From: Meconema thalassinum
Taxonomy: Eukaryota; Arthropoda; Insecta; Orthoptera; Tettigoniidae
DNA: 64,000 nt
Assembly (NCBI GenBank): GCA_946902985.2
Contig: OX336389.2
Location: 281,029,527-281,093,526 of the forward strand
Reading direction: 5' to 3'
Part shown: positions 43,534 to 53,521 of the stretch, in pieces
How the letters are laid out: the number at the start of each line of letters is the position of its first letter
Numbering within the stretch: position 1 is the stretch's first letter
Notes under the pieces: model-generated
What the model was told of the DNA's origin: nothing
The model's database searches: none
The model's input: the letters and a program-made list of their open reading frames with translations, nothing else
Position numbers and translations under genes: made by a program

Positions 43534-44567
43534 ATACGAGTACAGCCTGTTCCGATTCAACACGGAACTGTAAAATGGGTTGCCTACCCACCCGCAATCG
43601 GATTAAAACTTGCTCGCAGCGCGCTAGCGACGGGGCTAAGTTCGATTTCACTGATTGCCGCCTTCTTATGCAGCATTGCAAAGTATTTTGCCCTTTCAAA
43701 ATATATTTACACAGCTTCACAATAAGTTTGAACGATTTCTGTTTCATAACTTTTTATTTTACGCTTCTGTTAATGGCTTTTGCAGAGCATTCCTATGAAA
43801 TAAAATTTTAATTTACAACATAGTTTATGTTCGACCCTGACTATTATATGTCAGAAAACTGTACTATAATGAGGCTCATTATAACACTATTTTTCATTAT
43901 GAAACAGTTTCTCCCACCAATCAGAGCTCAAGAAACAGTTGTTTGACCAATTAGATAAGGATACCATCGCATGTGCGCTGACTTCCACGGCCTTCTAATT
44001 TAAATTTCACAGTGTGGCCTAGTGTCATAGTAGGGTAATCGAGGAGGCCATGGTCAAATACAAGGCATTCTCTGCTCCTCATGCGCTCTGTTCAGTACAT
44101 AAAACTGGCGAAATCTCGACAGATATTTATGAATATTTATGTTCGAACATAAAATAATTATAATAATTATCGTCGAACATAAACAGTCATATGCAACTCG
44201 CCTATAATGGTAATTAAGACACTCGTATGGAAATGTGTCTTAATTATTGCCATTATAGGCTCGTTGCATAATGTACTATTATTACAACAGAATGTATTGT
44301 TGTGTTGCATTTTATTTACAACACAATTTATTGCTTTTTAACCTAATACCACAAAACGAGATACAATTTGGAAATGATTTGTTACAAAATTGTAATCAGT
44401 CTTCGACCGACATATTTTGAAAGAGCAAAATACTTTGCAATGATGCATAAGAAGGTGGCAATCAGTGAAATCGAACTCGCTAGCGCCCTGCGAGCAGATT
44501 TCAAGCCGATTGCGGGTGGGTAGGCAACCCATTTTACAGTTCCGTGTTGAATCGAAACAGGCTGTGC
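43534..44567. mobile_element. Inverted-repeat block enclosing palindrome-ended repeat copy 2
   Basis: 43534-43710 (acagcctgttccgattcaac, 'gggttgcctacccacccgca', 'caaagtattttgc') recurs inverted at about 44395-44567. The interval holds the copy of the palindrome-ended repeat at 43824-44276. Short minus frames in the right arm come from the repeat. Whether this is one large foldback or two insertions is open. Confidence 0.65.
43824..44276 (+). repeat. Palindrome-ended repeat, copy 2 (uninterrupted)
   Basis: It starts tttatgttcgac and has 'cccaccaatcagagctcaag', 'tatttatgaatatttatgtt' and 'atcgtcgaacataaacagtc'. It then has an 81-bp palindrome, 44190-44270 (atgcaactcgcctataatgg against ccattataggctcgttgcat). 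Core 'taattaagacac' and its complement face each other. Confidence 0.85.
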
Positions 44568-44659
44568 ATGCCTTGGGCTGAAGAGTTCCGACAGATGTGG
44601 TGACGGGAATTTGTTCTGCATCACCTAATTGCGAAATCAAGGTAACCGATATTCTAATG

Positions 44660-44993
44660 AAAATGAAAATCCACAGCCTGCTTCCAGTCTCCGACCGGGT
44701 CAGGAATGGAATGAATGAAGCCCCTATCTAGCGGCGAGGATATGAACTGTGCCGGCTGCCGAGGCCTGACGCACTCCTCTGGGGCAATGATTAAATGAAT
44801 GATAGATGAAATGAAATGATAGTGGAGAGTGTTGCTGGAATGAAATTTTGACAGGGAAAACCGGAGTACCCGGAGAAAAACCTGTCTGCCTCCGTTCTGT
44901 CCAGCACAGACCTCACATGGAGTGACCGGGATTTGAACCACGGACTCAGCGGTGAGAGGCCGGCGTGCTGCCGCCTAAGCCACGGAGGCTCGC
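44660..44993 (-). repeat. SINE family 3
   Basis: Flanked by a perfect 16-bp duplication, aaccgatattctaatg (44644-44659, 44994-45009). Nearly identical to the copies at 9338 and 27353, so this family was active recently. Confidence 0.97.
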
Positions 44994-45009
44994 AACCGAT
45001 ATTCTAATG

Positions 45010-45640
45010 CGGTGATGTTATTTTAGCTGAATTCAATACACTGTCTTTAACGAAAGTTGTTGTATTAGTCTGTATTCAAGTAAACAACTTCAATGTGCCA
45101 ACTGAGGGGTATCCAGGGAGTTTTTAGAGACACCTCTTGATATCACTGTGAAAGGTGGGATATAGAGCTCTCCTCCGTGCTTCTTTATCATCATGTGAGT
45201 GTTACTTTTCACAACGAGTCATCTGCATTTAAGGTGAGAGCTGACAACATCAAATCCACTCCCCATAGTTCTTAACGAGGTCAAAATACAGTGATGAGTC
45301 GATAAGTAGGCACCTTGTTCTTCGTGAAACATCACGTTCACTTTTGAATGTAAAGATATTCTTAGACAATTTCTCCCGTTTTCATCATGTGAAATTAAGG
45401 TTTTGTCCGTGCGTGTTTGTATGTGTGTATGATTTTATGTTGGGCGGGTGGGGGGGCAACCCTCCTAATTACTTCTGATAGACCGGTCGAATTTTAATGA
45501 CCATTATACTTATACATCGGCCTGTTTGACATCTCTTAATGAAAGCAGTACATTTGCATTTGTCTGTTGGCACAGGCTAGAGTAAAATGTGGCTTTTTAC
45601 TGATGTCTCAGTCACACTCAAGGCTGTGATTATATGGAAG
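45010..45640. other. Unassigned; TG-rich block
   Basis: 45395-45450 is GT/TG-rich ('gtgcgtgtttgtatgtgtgt') with a following G run, resembling a diverged end of the 2521-3716-type elements. Nothing else. Confidence 0.35.
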
Positions 45641-45905
45641 CTACTGAGGTATGGGTGGTGCTTAGTAATGACATTCTGGGCACAGTCAGTGCCCGTGGAT
45701 GTTGTGAAAGGTTCTACTCATAGGGTTAGTACTGCTGTTCTGACTCAGTGAGGAAAGCAATGGCAAACTACCTCACTCCTCATCTTGCCTTGCACGCCTC
45801 AATATAGCGCTGCCTTGGGTTTTTGTGGGTATCTACCCACATAGCCCAACGGTGGTACTTTTGGGGGATCCAACCAGCCTTCGGGCTGACTACCTAACAG
45901 ACATA
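45641..45905 (+). repeat. Interspersed repeat, LINE-3'-end-like
   Basis: It contains 'agtgaggaaagcaatggcaa', 'actacctcactcctcatctt', 'agcccaacggtggtac' and 'aaccagccttcgggctga'. The first block recalls the 3' end of RTE/BovB-type LINEs from memory; no coding sequence is attached. Confidence 0.5.
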
Positions 45906-45985
45906 CAGTACCGTACTTATACTTCCAGCAACACAGAGTGTTTCATTTTTAGCCTATACACAGCATATCATATGATATGATATGA

Positions 45986-46737
45986 TATACCAGGTGAATC
46001 AGCTGCCCCTAATAATAATGTTTTATGCAGCCCAACTAACACTTGTTGACAGGAAGTTCGATATTTCTCTGCTAGCATGGCGTATGGTACTAATGCAGTG
46101 CAAGCATATCTCGCAACCGATACTGAACTCTATTATGTTTCCCTCGTATTAGTCTCTAGTCTTACCGAGGGAAAGATAATAGTGTTCAGTATCGTTGCAG
46201 CATGAATACCGACAGTGGTGGCTACGCTCGCTAAAGCGCTGCGTTAGGCCATGGAGCCAAGCTCTCTGCTGACTCGGTAGACACGTGGGTTCAAGCCCCA
46301 CTGTCAGCCGTCCTGGAAATGGTTTTCCGTGGTTTCCCCATTTTCAACTCCAGGCAAATGCTGAGACGGTACCTTCTGACAAGCCATGGCCGCTTCCTTT
46401 CACATCTTTGCCTAGTTTCATTCATCATCATTAATTTAATCTCTCATTAACTCCTCTCGTGAGGTTGGCGCTAGGAAGGGCATCCAGCCGTAAAAGCCAT
46501 CCGCCACAAAGACTCCCATCCCATCCCATCCCATCTCATCCCCGACCCCGATGGCAAAACGGGAATAATAAGGGGTAGACATACAATATAGGTACAATCG
46601 TTGCAGCATAAATGATTGCTGTGCATTAGTACCATACACTTACATGATGCAAGCAGAGAAATATCGACCTTCCTGATAACACGCTAGTTGGGCTGCATAA
46701 AACAATATTACTAGGGGCAGCTGATTCACCTGGTATA
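45986..46737. mobile_element. Long-TIR MITE split by a family 7 SINE
   Basis: The ends taccaggtgaatcagctgcc (45988 onward) and its complement (to about 46735) extend as imperfect arms of about 120 bp (45986-46110 against 46615-46737). Flanking TATA suggests a TA target. An inner hairpin (about 46118-46148 against 46166-46195, 'cgatactgaactctattat') lies in the middle. Removing SINE 46208-46596 and one target copy leaves about 345 bp. It is a Tc1/mariner-type MITE by its TA flank, with moderate certainty. Confidence 0.8.
46208..46596 (+). repeat. SINE family 7
   Basis: The head 'tggtggctacgctcgctaaa' carries the B box 'gggttcaagcccca'. The long 3' part has 'gctaggaagggcatccagcc' and a (CCCAT)n run at about 46512-46540. 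A 17-bp duplication, atcgttgcagcat(g/a)aat, lies at 46191-46207 and 46597-46613. Confidence 0.92.
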
Positions 46738-47495
46738 GGCAGAGATCAACTTTGTTCATGCGTTTGTGTGTGTTTGTCAGTTTGCACATCAGTCGGTTTG
46801 TGAGTGTGGGAAGTTTCCTCTTATAACTATTTTTTTATATCCTGGAGCAATTTCAATGAGTCTTGGTAATAATTATTTACTGCACCTATAGAATGTGTGC
46901 CACCATTCCCACATGGCGGCTGAGCGAAACATTTCACCAGTACTCAGAATCTCCAAAACTATTACCAATAAACTGAAATTTTGTGTGGGGACAGATAACC
47001 ATTACGTAAGTACACATGTGTATTTCAAAAACATGACAAGAATAAAAACAACGTGGTGCCCCGCGAAGTTCAAATATTTAAAATTATTTTTCTGGTGAAA
47101 TAATCATCCGAGCACAGTGAATCTTGGCACAGCAGACCTACATTTAGAGCTAAATAAAATTATTAAAAAATTATTGTTGGCGGCAGTGCAAAATTCTAGA
47201 AACATGTTTTTATTGCTCGTATCCTATTCAAGCGATCGAAGTGAAACTCCCTGGTAGAATGATCAGGCAATAGAAGCCGTAAATTAAAAGAAAGGGCTAT
47301 GGAAAAGACACTTCAATACGAGATCACCAGACGGTCACCAGAAGTTAAAAAAACAGAGGACTGCAGTGAAAAAGATTGTCAAAGTTGTCAAGACTCAAAG
47401 CTGGAAAATGTTCGGTAGGCTGATGCACAGTGGGTCAAAATCGAAATCTAGGAGGACAAAATTATTTATTTTCATAATTAAAAAATTAAAATATA
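46738..47495. other. Degenerate repeat and unassigned sequence
   Basis: 46760-47120 has a 'gtttgtgtgtgtttgtcagt' block, 'ccaccattcccacatggcgg' and 'aactgaaattttgtgtgggg', resembling the elements at 2521 and 50995. The rest is unassigned. Confidence 0.4.
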
Positions 47496-47508
47496 TTACT
47501 TCTACAGC

Positions 47509-47843
47509 GGGAAGCCTCCGTGGCTTAGGCGGCAGCACGCCGGCCTCTCACCGCTGAGTCCGTGGTTCAAATCCCGGTCACTCCATGTGAGATCTGTGCT
47601 GGACAAAACGGAGGCAGACAGGTTTTTCTCCGGGTACTCCGGTTTTCCCTGTCAAAAATTTCATTCCAGCAACACTCTCCACTATCATTTCATTTCATCT
47701 GTCATTCATTTAATCATTGCCCCAGAGGAGTGCGTCAGGCCTCGGCAGCCGGCACAGTCCATATCCTCGCCGCTAGATTGGGGCTTCATTCATTCCATTC
47801 CTGACCCGGTCGAAGACTGGAAGCAGGCTGTGGATTTTCATTC
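47509..47843 (+). repeat. SINE family 3 (plus)
   Basis: The head is 'gaagcctccgtggcttaggc' with 'ggttcaaatcccgg' as B box. The end is 'ggctgtggattttcatt'. An 11-bp duplication, acttctacagc, lies at 47498-47508 and 47844-47854. Confidence 0.96.
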
Positions 47844-47854
47844 ACTTCTACAGC

Positions 47855-48584
47855 ATTCTCGTATAATTGCCGCTCACTATTCTAGGATATAAACGCATCT
47901 TAGTGTAAATCTGTAACCACTGTTCGAGCAGTCTGAATTGGAGGGTGAATGTAAGTGGCTGTGGTTTGGTTGTTTTTGTGGTTAGTGTGATGCTTTAAGA
48001 AGGAACATGCAGCTGAAGGTATGATCTTTGTAACGTGTTTCAGTTATTAATGGGCGTAATTGTTACGTAATTTTAGCTATATTTGCATTATATAATATTT
48101 AACTATTATTTTTAAAATTATATTTTCACTTAGATTTTTAGTATGACTCGTCACTCTGCGTCACTTTCTACTTAATGTTAAAATGTAGATAAAGTCTTGT
48201 AGTTTACGCCTGTTATAAGATTTTTTGCATCTTTTTGCAACTTACTTAGTTATTTTACGTTTTAGAAGATGCCGCGCAACCAGTTCTCACACGTTTACCA
48301 CTGGCTCTGGGTTCGACGATTATGTCAAAAGTGGAACTTTGTGACTTTGTTAAAAGTAAATTAGGAATAGAAAATAGTTCTGAAGAGATTACTGAATGCT
48401 CTATCCACAGTCATAGTCATAGACAATTTCTTGCAAGTGTACACGTAGCTTAAAAAGGTCTTAACTTATGTTTATTAATAGGTAAACAAATTATATACGT
48501 TGCTTTCACTCTAAATTCATGATTAAAACGTAAAAATAATTTTGGCCCTCTAGATTTCGATTTTGACCCACTGTGTGATGGAAA
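47855..48584. other. Unassigned sequence
   Basis: AT-rich with no recognised gene. 47440-47455 and 48555-48575 share 'aaatcga..ttttgacccact'-like sequence in opposite orientation. Confidence 0.35.
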
Positions 48585-49020
48585 CATCCCATGGAGAAAA
48601 TCAAAAACTTTTCCACAACACACTCAGAGCCTGAGTAAAGATAAGGAATGCTCCCCGAAATTTATCAAAGATAAGAACGGATTATTCTTAAAAACAGAGA
48701 CAAAGATCATTGACAGTTGTAAACAATTCCGTAAACAACCCTTGTGGGAAGGATTGGATGAAGAGGACGAGGCAGCAAGATAGAAAGGTGAAGGCACCGA
48801 CATCCCACTAGAAGAGCTGAGGGCAGCAATAAAAGAAACTTCGAAAAGCAGCAGGACAAGATCAAATAACATCTGAAATGATCAAATATATGGGCCTAAA
48901 GGAAGAAAATATACTGCTTGAGGTAATTAGACTAGCACGGAGGACAAAAGAAATCCCTAGATATTGGCAGTTCGCATCGATTGTACCCATTTTTATTTCC
49001 ATGTGCCTTATTCAAGCAGT

Positions 49021-49365
49021 TTTTTTTAGCGTATGGATTTTAGTGCCGGGAGAGTCCAAGGACATGTTCGGCTCGTCAGAGTTTTGTAGCTGCTTCTATA
49101 CGGACACCCATTGGGGGAGATACAAGTACTGTCGCGTGTGGAGTGTTGTCTGGGGAGGAAAGTGTGATTGTAAGAACGAGGAATGGGAAGGTAGCGGATG
49201 TGGCCTATAGTTAGGGACCAACCCCGGCATTTGCCTGGAAGGAAGATGGGAAACCACAGAAAACCATATTCAAGGTTTCCGGCGGAGGGATTCGAACCTC
49301 CTCGCCTCCCGGATGTGAGCGACTGCCTGCAGTCACACCGTAACGACCACGGCTAACCCACCCGG
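49021..49365 (-). repeat. SINE family 4 inserted in the LINE
   Basis: A 12-bp duplication, tattcaag(c/t)agt (49009-49020, 49366-49377), flanks it. The head complement is 'gagggattcgaacctcctcg' (about 49285). Confidence 0.93.
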
Positions 49366-49953
49366 TATTCAAGTAGTAAGAAGCTTTTATAAAAGTTGCA
49401 GAAATCAGCTACCGACATCCATCTGTATGTTCGCAGAATTCATGACTAACGCTGGAGTGCGGCAGGGAGACATATTGTCACCATACCTGTTCTTCATCCT
49501 TATGGATGATATTATCATGAGGAGGTGTAAAGAACACGCCAACAAATTCGAAGTTGGAAATTATAAGTTGAACCCCATCCACATCAAGGACCCGGCATTT
49601 TCAGACGATGTCGCCATTTTAGGAAAGTACCCTAGAGATCTACAGTGCAATCTGGACATCTATTATGAAGAAAACGGCTCGGGTGGCACGAGACAGAGTA
49701 TCTCCGGGTCGTTACGGGATGGGAAAGAGGGCGCCATCAAACTAAAGTTCGCAAAGACACATTCCTGGTGAAGACAGCCTAAAAAAAAAAAAGACACAGA
49801 TAAATAAAGATAAAGTGGGAAAAGAATCCTTATTTATTCATGGATTTAGATTGCATAAAAATTCCACATTCTGCCTATGATCTCGATGGCGTAAGAAACC
49901 TTAAGTTAAGGTGTAATGTCCTTCTCAAACTTGCCAAATCGGATCAATAATAG

Positions 49954-50430
49954 TACATTTTGCAACGAGCCTATAATGGCAATAATTAAGACACGAGTAT
50001 GTTTATAAAACGAGCGTAAGCGAGTTTTATAATTTCCATACCAGTGTCTTAATTACCATTACAGGCGAGTTGCATACGACTGTTTATGATCGACGATAAT
50101 TATAACTGTATTATATGTTTTAACATAAATATTCATAAATATCTATTGAGATTCGGTCCCTAGAATTTTGTGATAGGAGTGCAGGGCTGGGTAGGATATC
50201 TCTGTTTTGCAAGCTCTCTGACCGACCGACGCATGCGCTCTGTGTGCTTGGCAATGGATTTTAAGTGCATGCGCGAAGGTATCCTTACCTAATTGGTCAA
50301 ACGACTGTTTCTTGAGCTCTGATTGGTGGGAGAAACTGTTTCATAATGAGAAATAGTGTTATAATGAGCCTCATTAAGATACAGTTTTCTGACACATAGT
50401 GTTTACATTTCGACATCGTCGAACATAAAA
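49954..50430 (-). repeat. Palindrome-ended repeat, copy 3 (inverted)
   Basis: The palindrome comes first (about 49960-50076: tgcaacgagcctataatggc against the complement at 50055-50076). It is followed by the complement of 'atcagagctcaagaaacagt' (about 50305) and ends 'cgtcgaacataaaa' (50417-50430). It retains the long inner loop 'cataccagtgtctt' region that copy 2 has lost. It lies inside the LINE. Confidence 0.82.
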
Positions 50431-50444
50431 TTGAATTAAATTAA

Positions 50445-50609
50445 ATCACAGGACACAAAAGAAAGTCAACTAAATGTTTCTTCTCTCGCTACAGGGATTT
50501 ATCGGCGCACACGACACGAAGATTATCACTCATCCCTGAGCGACCTAACTTCAATTAAATATAGAAAGAAAATTTACACCATCAAATAAGCAATCTAATG
50601 TCCTGTGAT
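50445..50609. mobile_element. Possible 165-bp MITE
   Basis: Perfect 11-bp ends atcacaggaca (50445-50455) and tgtcctgtgat (50599-50609) lie between two LINE pieces. No clear target duplication, so it is tentative. Confidence 0.4.
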
Positions 50610-50994
50610 GCGAAACTGCTTGCAAGTGCCGACAAGTTCAAAGTGATGGCTGTGTCAAGACAGAGACGAGTACTGAAAATTAAGATTGACAAGGACTCAC
50701 ATTTAAATACTTAGGGGTCATGATATCTGAAAACGGAAAGATGGACGCCGAACTCAATAGTCACATCGCCTCAGCAGGACGTCTCTCCTAACTGTTTCGC
50801 AACTTCATCAGCAACAGAAAAGTGAACAGTAAGATCAAGCTCTCAGTGTATGTCAACATGTGTACCAATACTCACATACAGTTGTGAATCATGGAGAGAG
50901 TCCCGGATTTTTGGTTATAACGATATCCGCGAAATATTTCAGCAAACATATATATGTTATCACAACGATATTCTGTATTTACCTCAAATGTGGC

Positions 50995-51690
50995 CTTTTT
51001 AGCCTACTTTCGATTTTTGCAAACTATGAAAGTAGACTTATGAGATGAACACAGGGCCAAAAAATTGGGTGTCTGCAATTCAAACACGGTGAAACCGAAT
51101 AGAACGAAATTTGGTACAGAGGTAGCACTAGCAAAGGGCACCTCAGTGTCATGTTCTATATCGCCGCCATTCTGACGGAAACGTAATGGCAACCACCCAA
51201 ATGTTCAAAGCTTAATTCAAATTACGACTATCCTAATCATCTGATCTCGACCAAATTTCACAAAAACATACCTTCATGTGGGAAGCGTCTTTTGAACAAA
51301 CTACAAGGTCATCAGCACAATTGTTTGCAGATGGCGGCTATGTATGTGTGCAAATCGATTCCACCTATCAATTCAAACACAACGAAACCCTAATCGAACC
51401 ACCTTTGGTAAAGAGGTAGCAAGGGACAACTCAGTGCCATGCTGTATATCACCGCCATCATAACAAAAACAAATGGCGCCCACCCAAATGTTTTGAGCTT
51501 AAATCAAATTACGACTAACCCAATCATCCGATCTCTACCAAATTTTGCAGCAATATACCTTAATGTGGGAAGCGTCTTTTGCCCAAACTACGAGGTCATC
51601 AGCTAAAAAGTTTCAAGGTGGCGGATGTATGAATCATGCAAGTATTATAGCCTAACCGTAACTTACGATTCAACTAGGCCGGGCCTCAAC
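50995..51690. repeat. Element with ~293-bp tandem units
   Basis: 'ttagcctactttcg' (51000) opens it. Two units start 'caattcaaacac' at 51076 and 51369. They share 'aaagaggtagca', 'tcagtg(t/c)catg(c/t)t', 'caccgccat' and 'gtgggaagcgtcttttg'. It has the same plan as 2521-3716: short 'tagcct' end plus internal duplication. Confidence 0.65.
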
Positions 51691-52045
51691 AATTCAGCTT
51701 ATAGTACATAGGGAGGTTTAAACTGTCCTCAAGGAGGTGACCAGTAGGATATTAGCATATTATAATAGAATAGTAACCATAGAAGTGACTAACAGGTCAG
51801 GCCGACCATGCCATATCGTTGTGGATCCGTGTCGTCCCGTTGTCAAAAGGGCCGCTATTTTTGCTCGTAAATCTATATATTTCCGTAACTGCGTAAGTTT
51901 ATATCCTTTTAGGAATGTAATGAACAAAATAATACATAGTTAGCATCAAATGGTTTATAGAAACGCTAGAAAACGCTAATGATATCGTTGATTTCAACAC
52001 AACATATGATACAGTTATACTAAACCAGTTGTTTACCAAGTATTA
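51691..52045. other. Unassigned sequence
   Basis: A 68-codon plus frame (51737-51943) is unrecognised. Confidence 0.35.
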
Positions 52046-52046
52046 T

Positions 52047-52120
52047 CGTAGCGCATCCGTGGCGTAATGATAGTGACCTGGGCTCATAGTCTGAAGTTTC
52101 GTGGTTCAAATCCCTGCAGT
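52047..52120 (+). repeat. tRNA-like SINE head or tRNA pseudogene
   Basis: 'gcatccgtggcgtaatgata' (A-box-like) and 'gtggttcaaatccctgc' (B box), about 70 nt in all. The acceptor ends do not pair well, so I do not call a functional tRNA. Confidence 0.5.
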
Positions 52121-52441
52121 TTCAAATTTCTTTACTTCTATTTTTTGGTATTTATTGATTTATAGCTACTAACACGTTATAATGTTGGTGTGTATTTACA
52201 ACATTCGTGTTGACCGACTGAAAAGCACCAAACTTTTGTGATAGAATATAGTAAATCTTAAACATAAATGTTTCATAAGATACTGGATAACGAAGTCCCT
52301 TCTCGTGATTCTTTGGTTGATGTCCTGAAATTATGGAAACAATGCCCTGCTTATACTTTGAGGACAACACAAGTCTCACGAGTTAGTGACTATGGTAGTC
52401 ATGGAGAGTATTTTGTTGAAGTAAATGTTAGGTTAGGTATT

Positions 52442-52754
52442 GCAAATCCACAGCCTGCTTCCAGTCGACCGACCGAGTCAGGGAATGGAATGATCAAGCC
52501 CCCATCTAGCGGCGACGATATGAACTGTGCCGGCTGCCGAAGCCTGTCGCAATGATTAAATTAATGACAGATGAAATGAAAGGATAGTAGAGAGTATTGC
52601 TGGAAGGAAATTGTGACAGGGAAAACCAGAGTACCCGGAGAAAAACCTGTCTGCCTCCGCTTTGTCCAGCACAAATCTCACATGGAGTGACAGGGATTTG
52701 AACCACGGACCCAGCGGTGAGAGGCCGGGGTGCTGCCGCCTAAGGCACGGAGGA
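52442..52754 (-). repeat. SINE family 3 (older copy)
   Basis: It has several substitutions and an internal deletion near 52550. A 14-bp duplication with one mismatch, ttag(g/a)ttaggtatt, lies at 52428-52441 and 52755-52768. Confidence 0.94.
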
Positions 52755-53014
52755 TTAGATTAGGTATTAAACACAGAAAATATAATTCATTTGAAATTTA
52801 TTTCTTTTGAAAAAATAATAATAATAATAACCAGAATAGAATGTTTGTTATTCCTCCAAATGTTTCTATAGTGTTCATTAACGAAATTCGTGCGCCGTAC
52901 ACATAGTTGTTAAGCACACTCACACCTCACTTCTTTTTATTTCACCGCTTTGAAGCCATAAATCAGGGTCCTTAATCATGGACATTAGGCACCAAACATC
53001 TGAGCAGGATACAA
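52755..53014. other. Unassigned; short AAT run
   Basis: (AAT)n at about 52817-52830; otherwise nothing. Confidence 0.35.
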
Positions 53015-53302
53015 ACGACAGAAGTGAGATATCTATGGCTGGTCGAGCATAAGACAAGGAGAGACCACATTAGAAATTAACACTAGCAGGAATAAGCTTG
53101 GTGTTATACCTCTAAACCACGGTTTCCACGCCGGGAGTGGTGCGAGAGGACGTCCACGCATTAAGTGGGAAAACAACATTGCAACTAAATTCAAGGGGCG
53201 TCCAATAGACATTGACTCAAGTAAATGTTCAAGACAGAAAAGGCTGGCGATGCGATCTGACCTTAGACACATGTTTTCCAGTGCTGTCGGAGTATTAATA
53301 TG
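53015..53302 (+). pseudogene. LINE ORF2 C-terminal remnant
   Basis: In plus-strand frames, 'EVRYLWLVEHKTRRDHIRN' passes into 'NKLGVIPLNHGFHAG' and then 'ARGRPRIKWENNIATKF', ending at a stop at 53300. This order is typical of the end of jockey/RTE-like ORF2 ('RRDxIRN..LGV.PL..GRPR.RW'). A frame change near 53080 and the loss of everything upstream mark it as a fragment. Confidence 0.65.
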
Positions 53303-53439
53303 AATTACCTTAATCAACTACGAGAGCTTTCATTTAGGACGGGACAAGCACTAGTAGCATAATAAGACCATGTTTTTTTTATCTTAAAGGATTATTTTTA
53401 TATTTACTGTCTAATATGACTACAATGTTTGTATATTGA

Positions 53440-53509
53440 TAACTGGGTACAAGCCAGGAAAACTTGTACCCAGTTATGAACGCCGGTCGTGAAAGCCTAA
53501 GTTGTTATA
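53440..53509 (+). mobile_element. 70-bp hairpin retroposon-like element with GTGAAAGCC tail
   Basis: A perfect 12-bp duplication, tttgtatattga (53428-53439, 53510-53521), brackets 70 bp. A 14-bp perfect stem TAACTGGGTACAAG / CTTGTACCCAGTTA (53440-53453, 53463-53476) has a 9-nt loop. It is followed by a 33-nt tail with cgccggtcgtgaaagcc. The tail matches 15 of 17 positions of that in 34370-34830. It is too small to encode anything. Confidence 0.8.
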
Positions 53510-53521
53510 TTTGTATATTGA

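Larger units (their letters stand above)
48585..50890 (+). pseudogene. LINE reverse transcriptase, interrupted and decayed
   Basis: Three collinear pieces are present. 48585-49008 reads 'RKAAGQDQITSEMIKYMGL' and 'RTKEIPRYWQFASIVPIF', the entry to the fingers domain. 49378-49771 has 'AGVRQGDILSPYLFFILMDD' and the catalytic box 'AFSDDVAIL', where the usual Ala of FADD is Ser. 50627-50890 has 'FKYLGVMISENGKMDAELNS' and 'IASAGRLS', the thumb region. SINE 49021-49365 and the palindrome-ended repeat 49954-50430 separate them. Stops and frameshifts occur in all pieces. The family is jockey/RTE-like by motif, not resolved further. Confidence 0.88.

Noticed and set aside
50860..51048. 62-codon frame after the LINE
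   Set aside because: It spans the LINE remnant and the start of an unrelated repeat.
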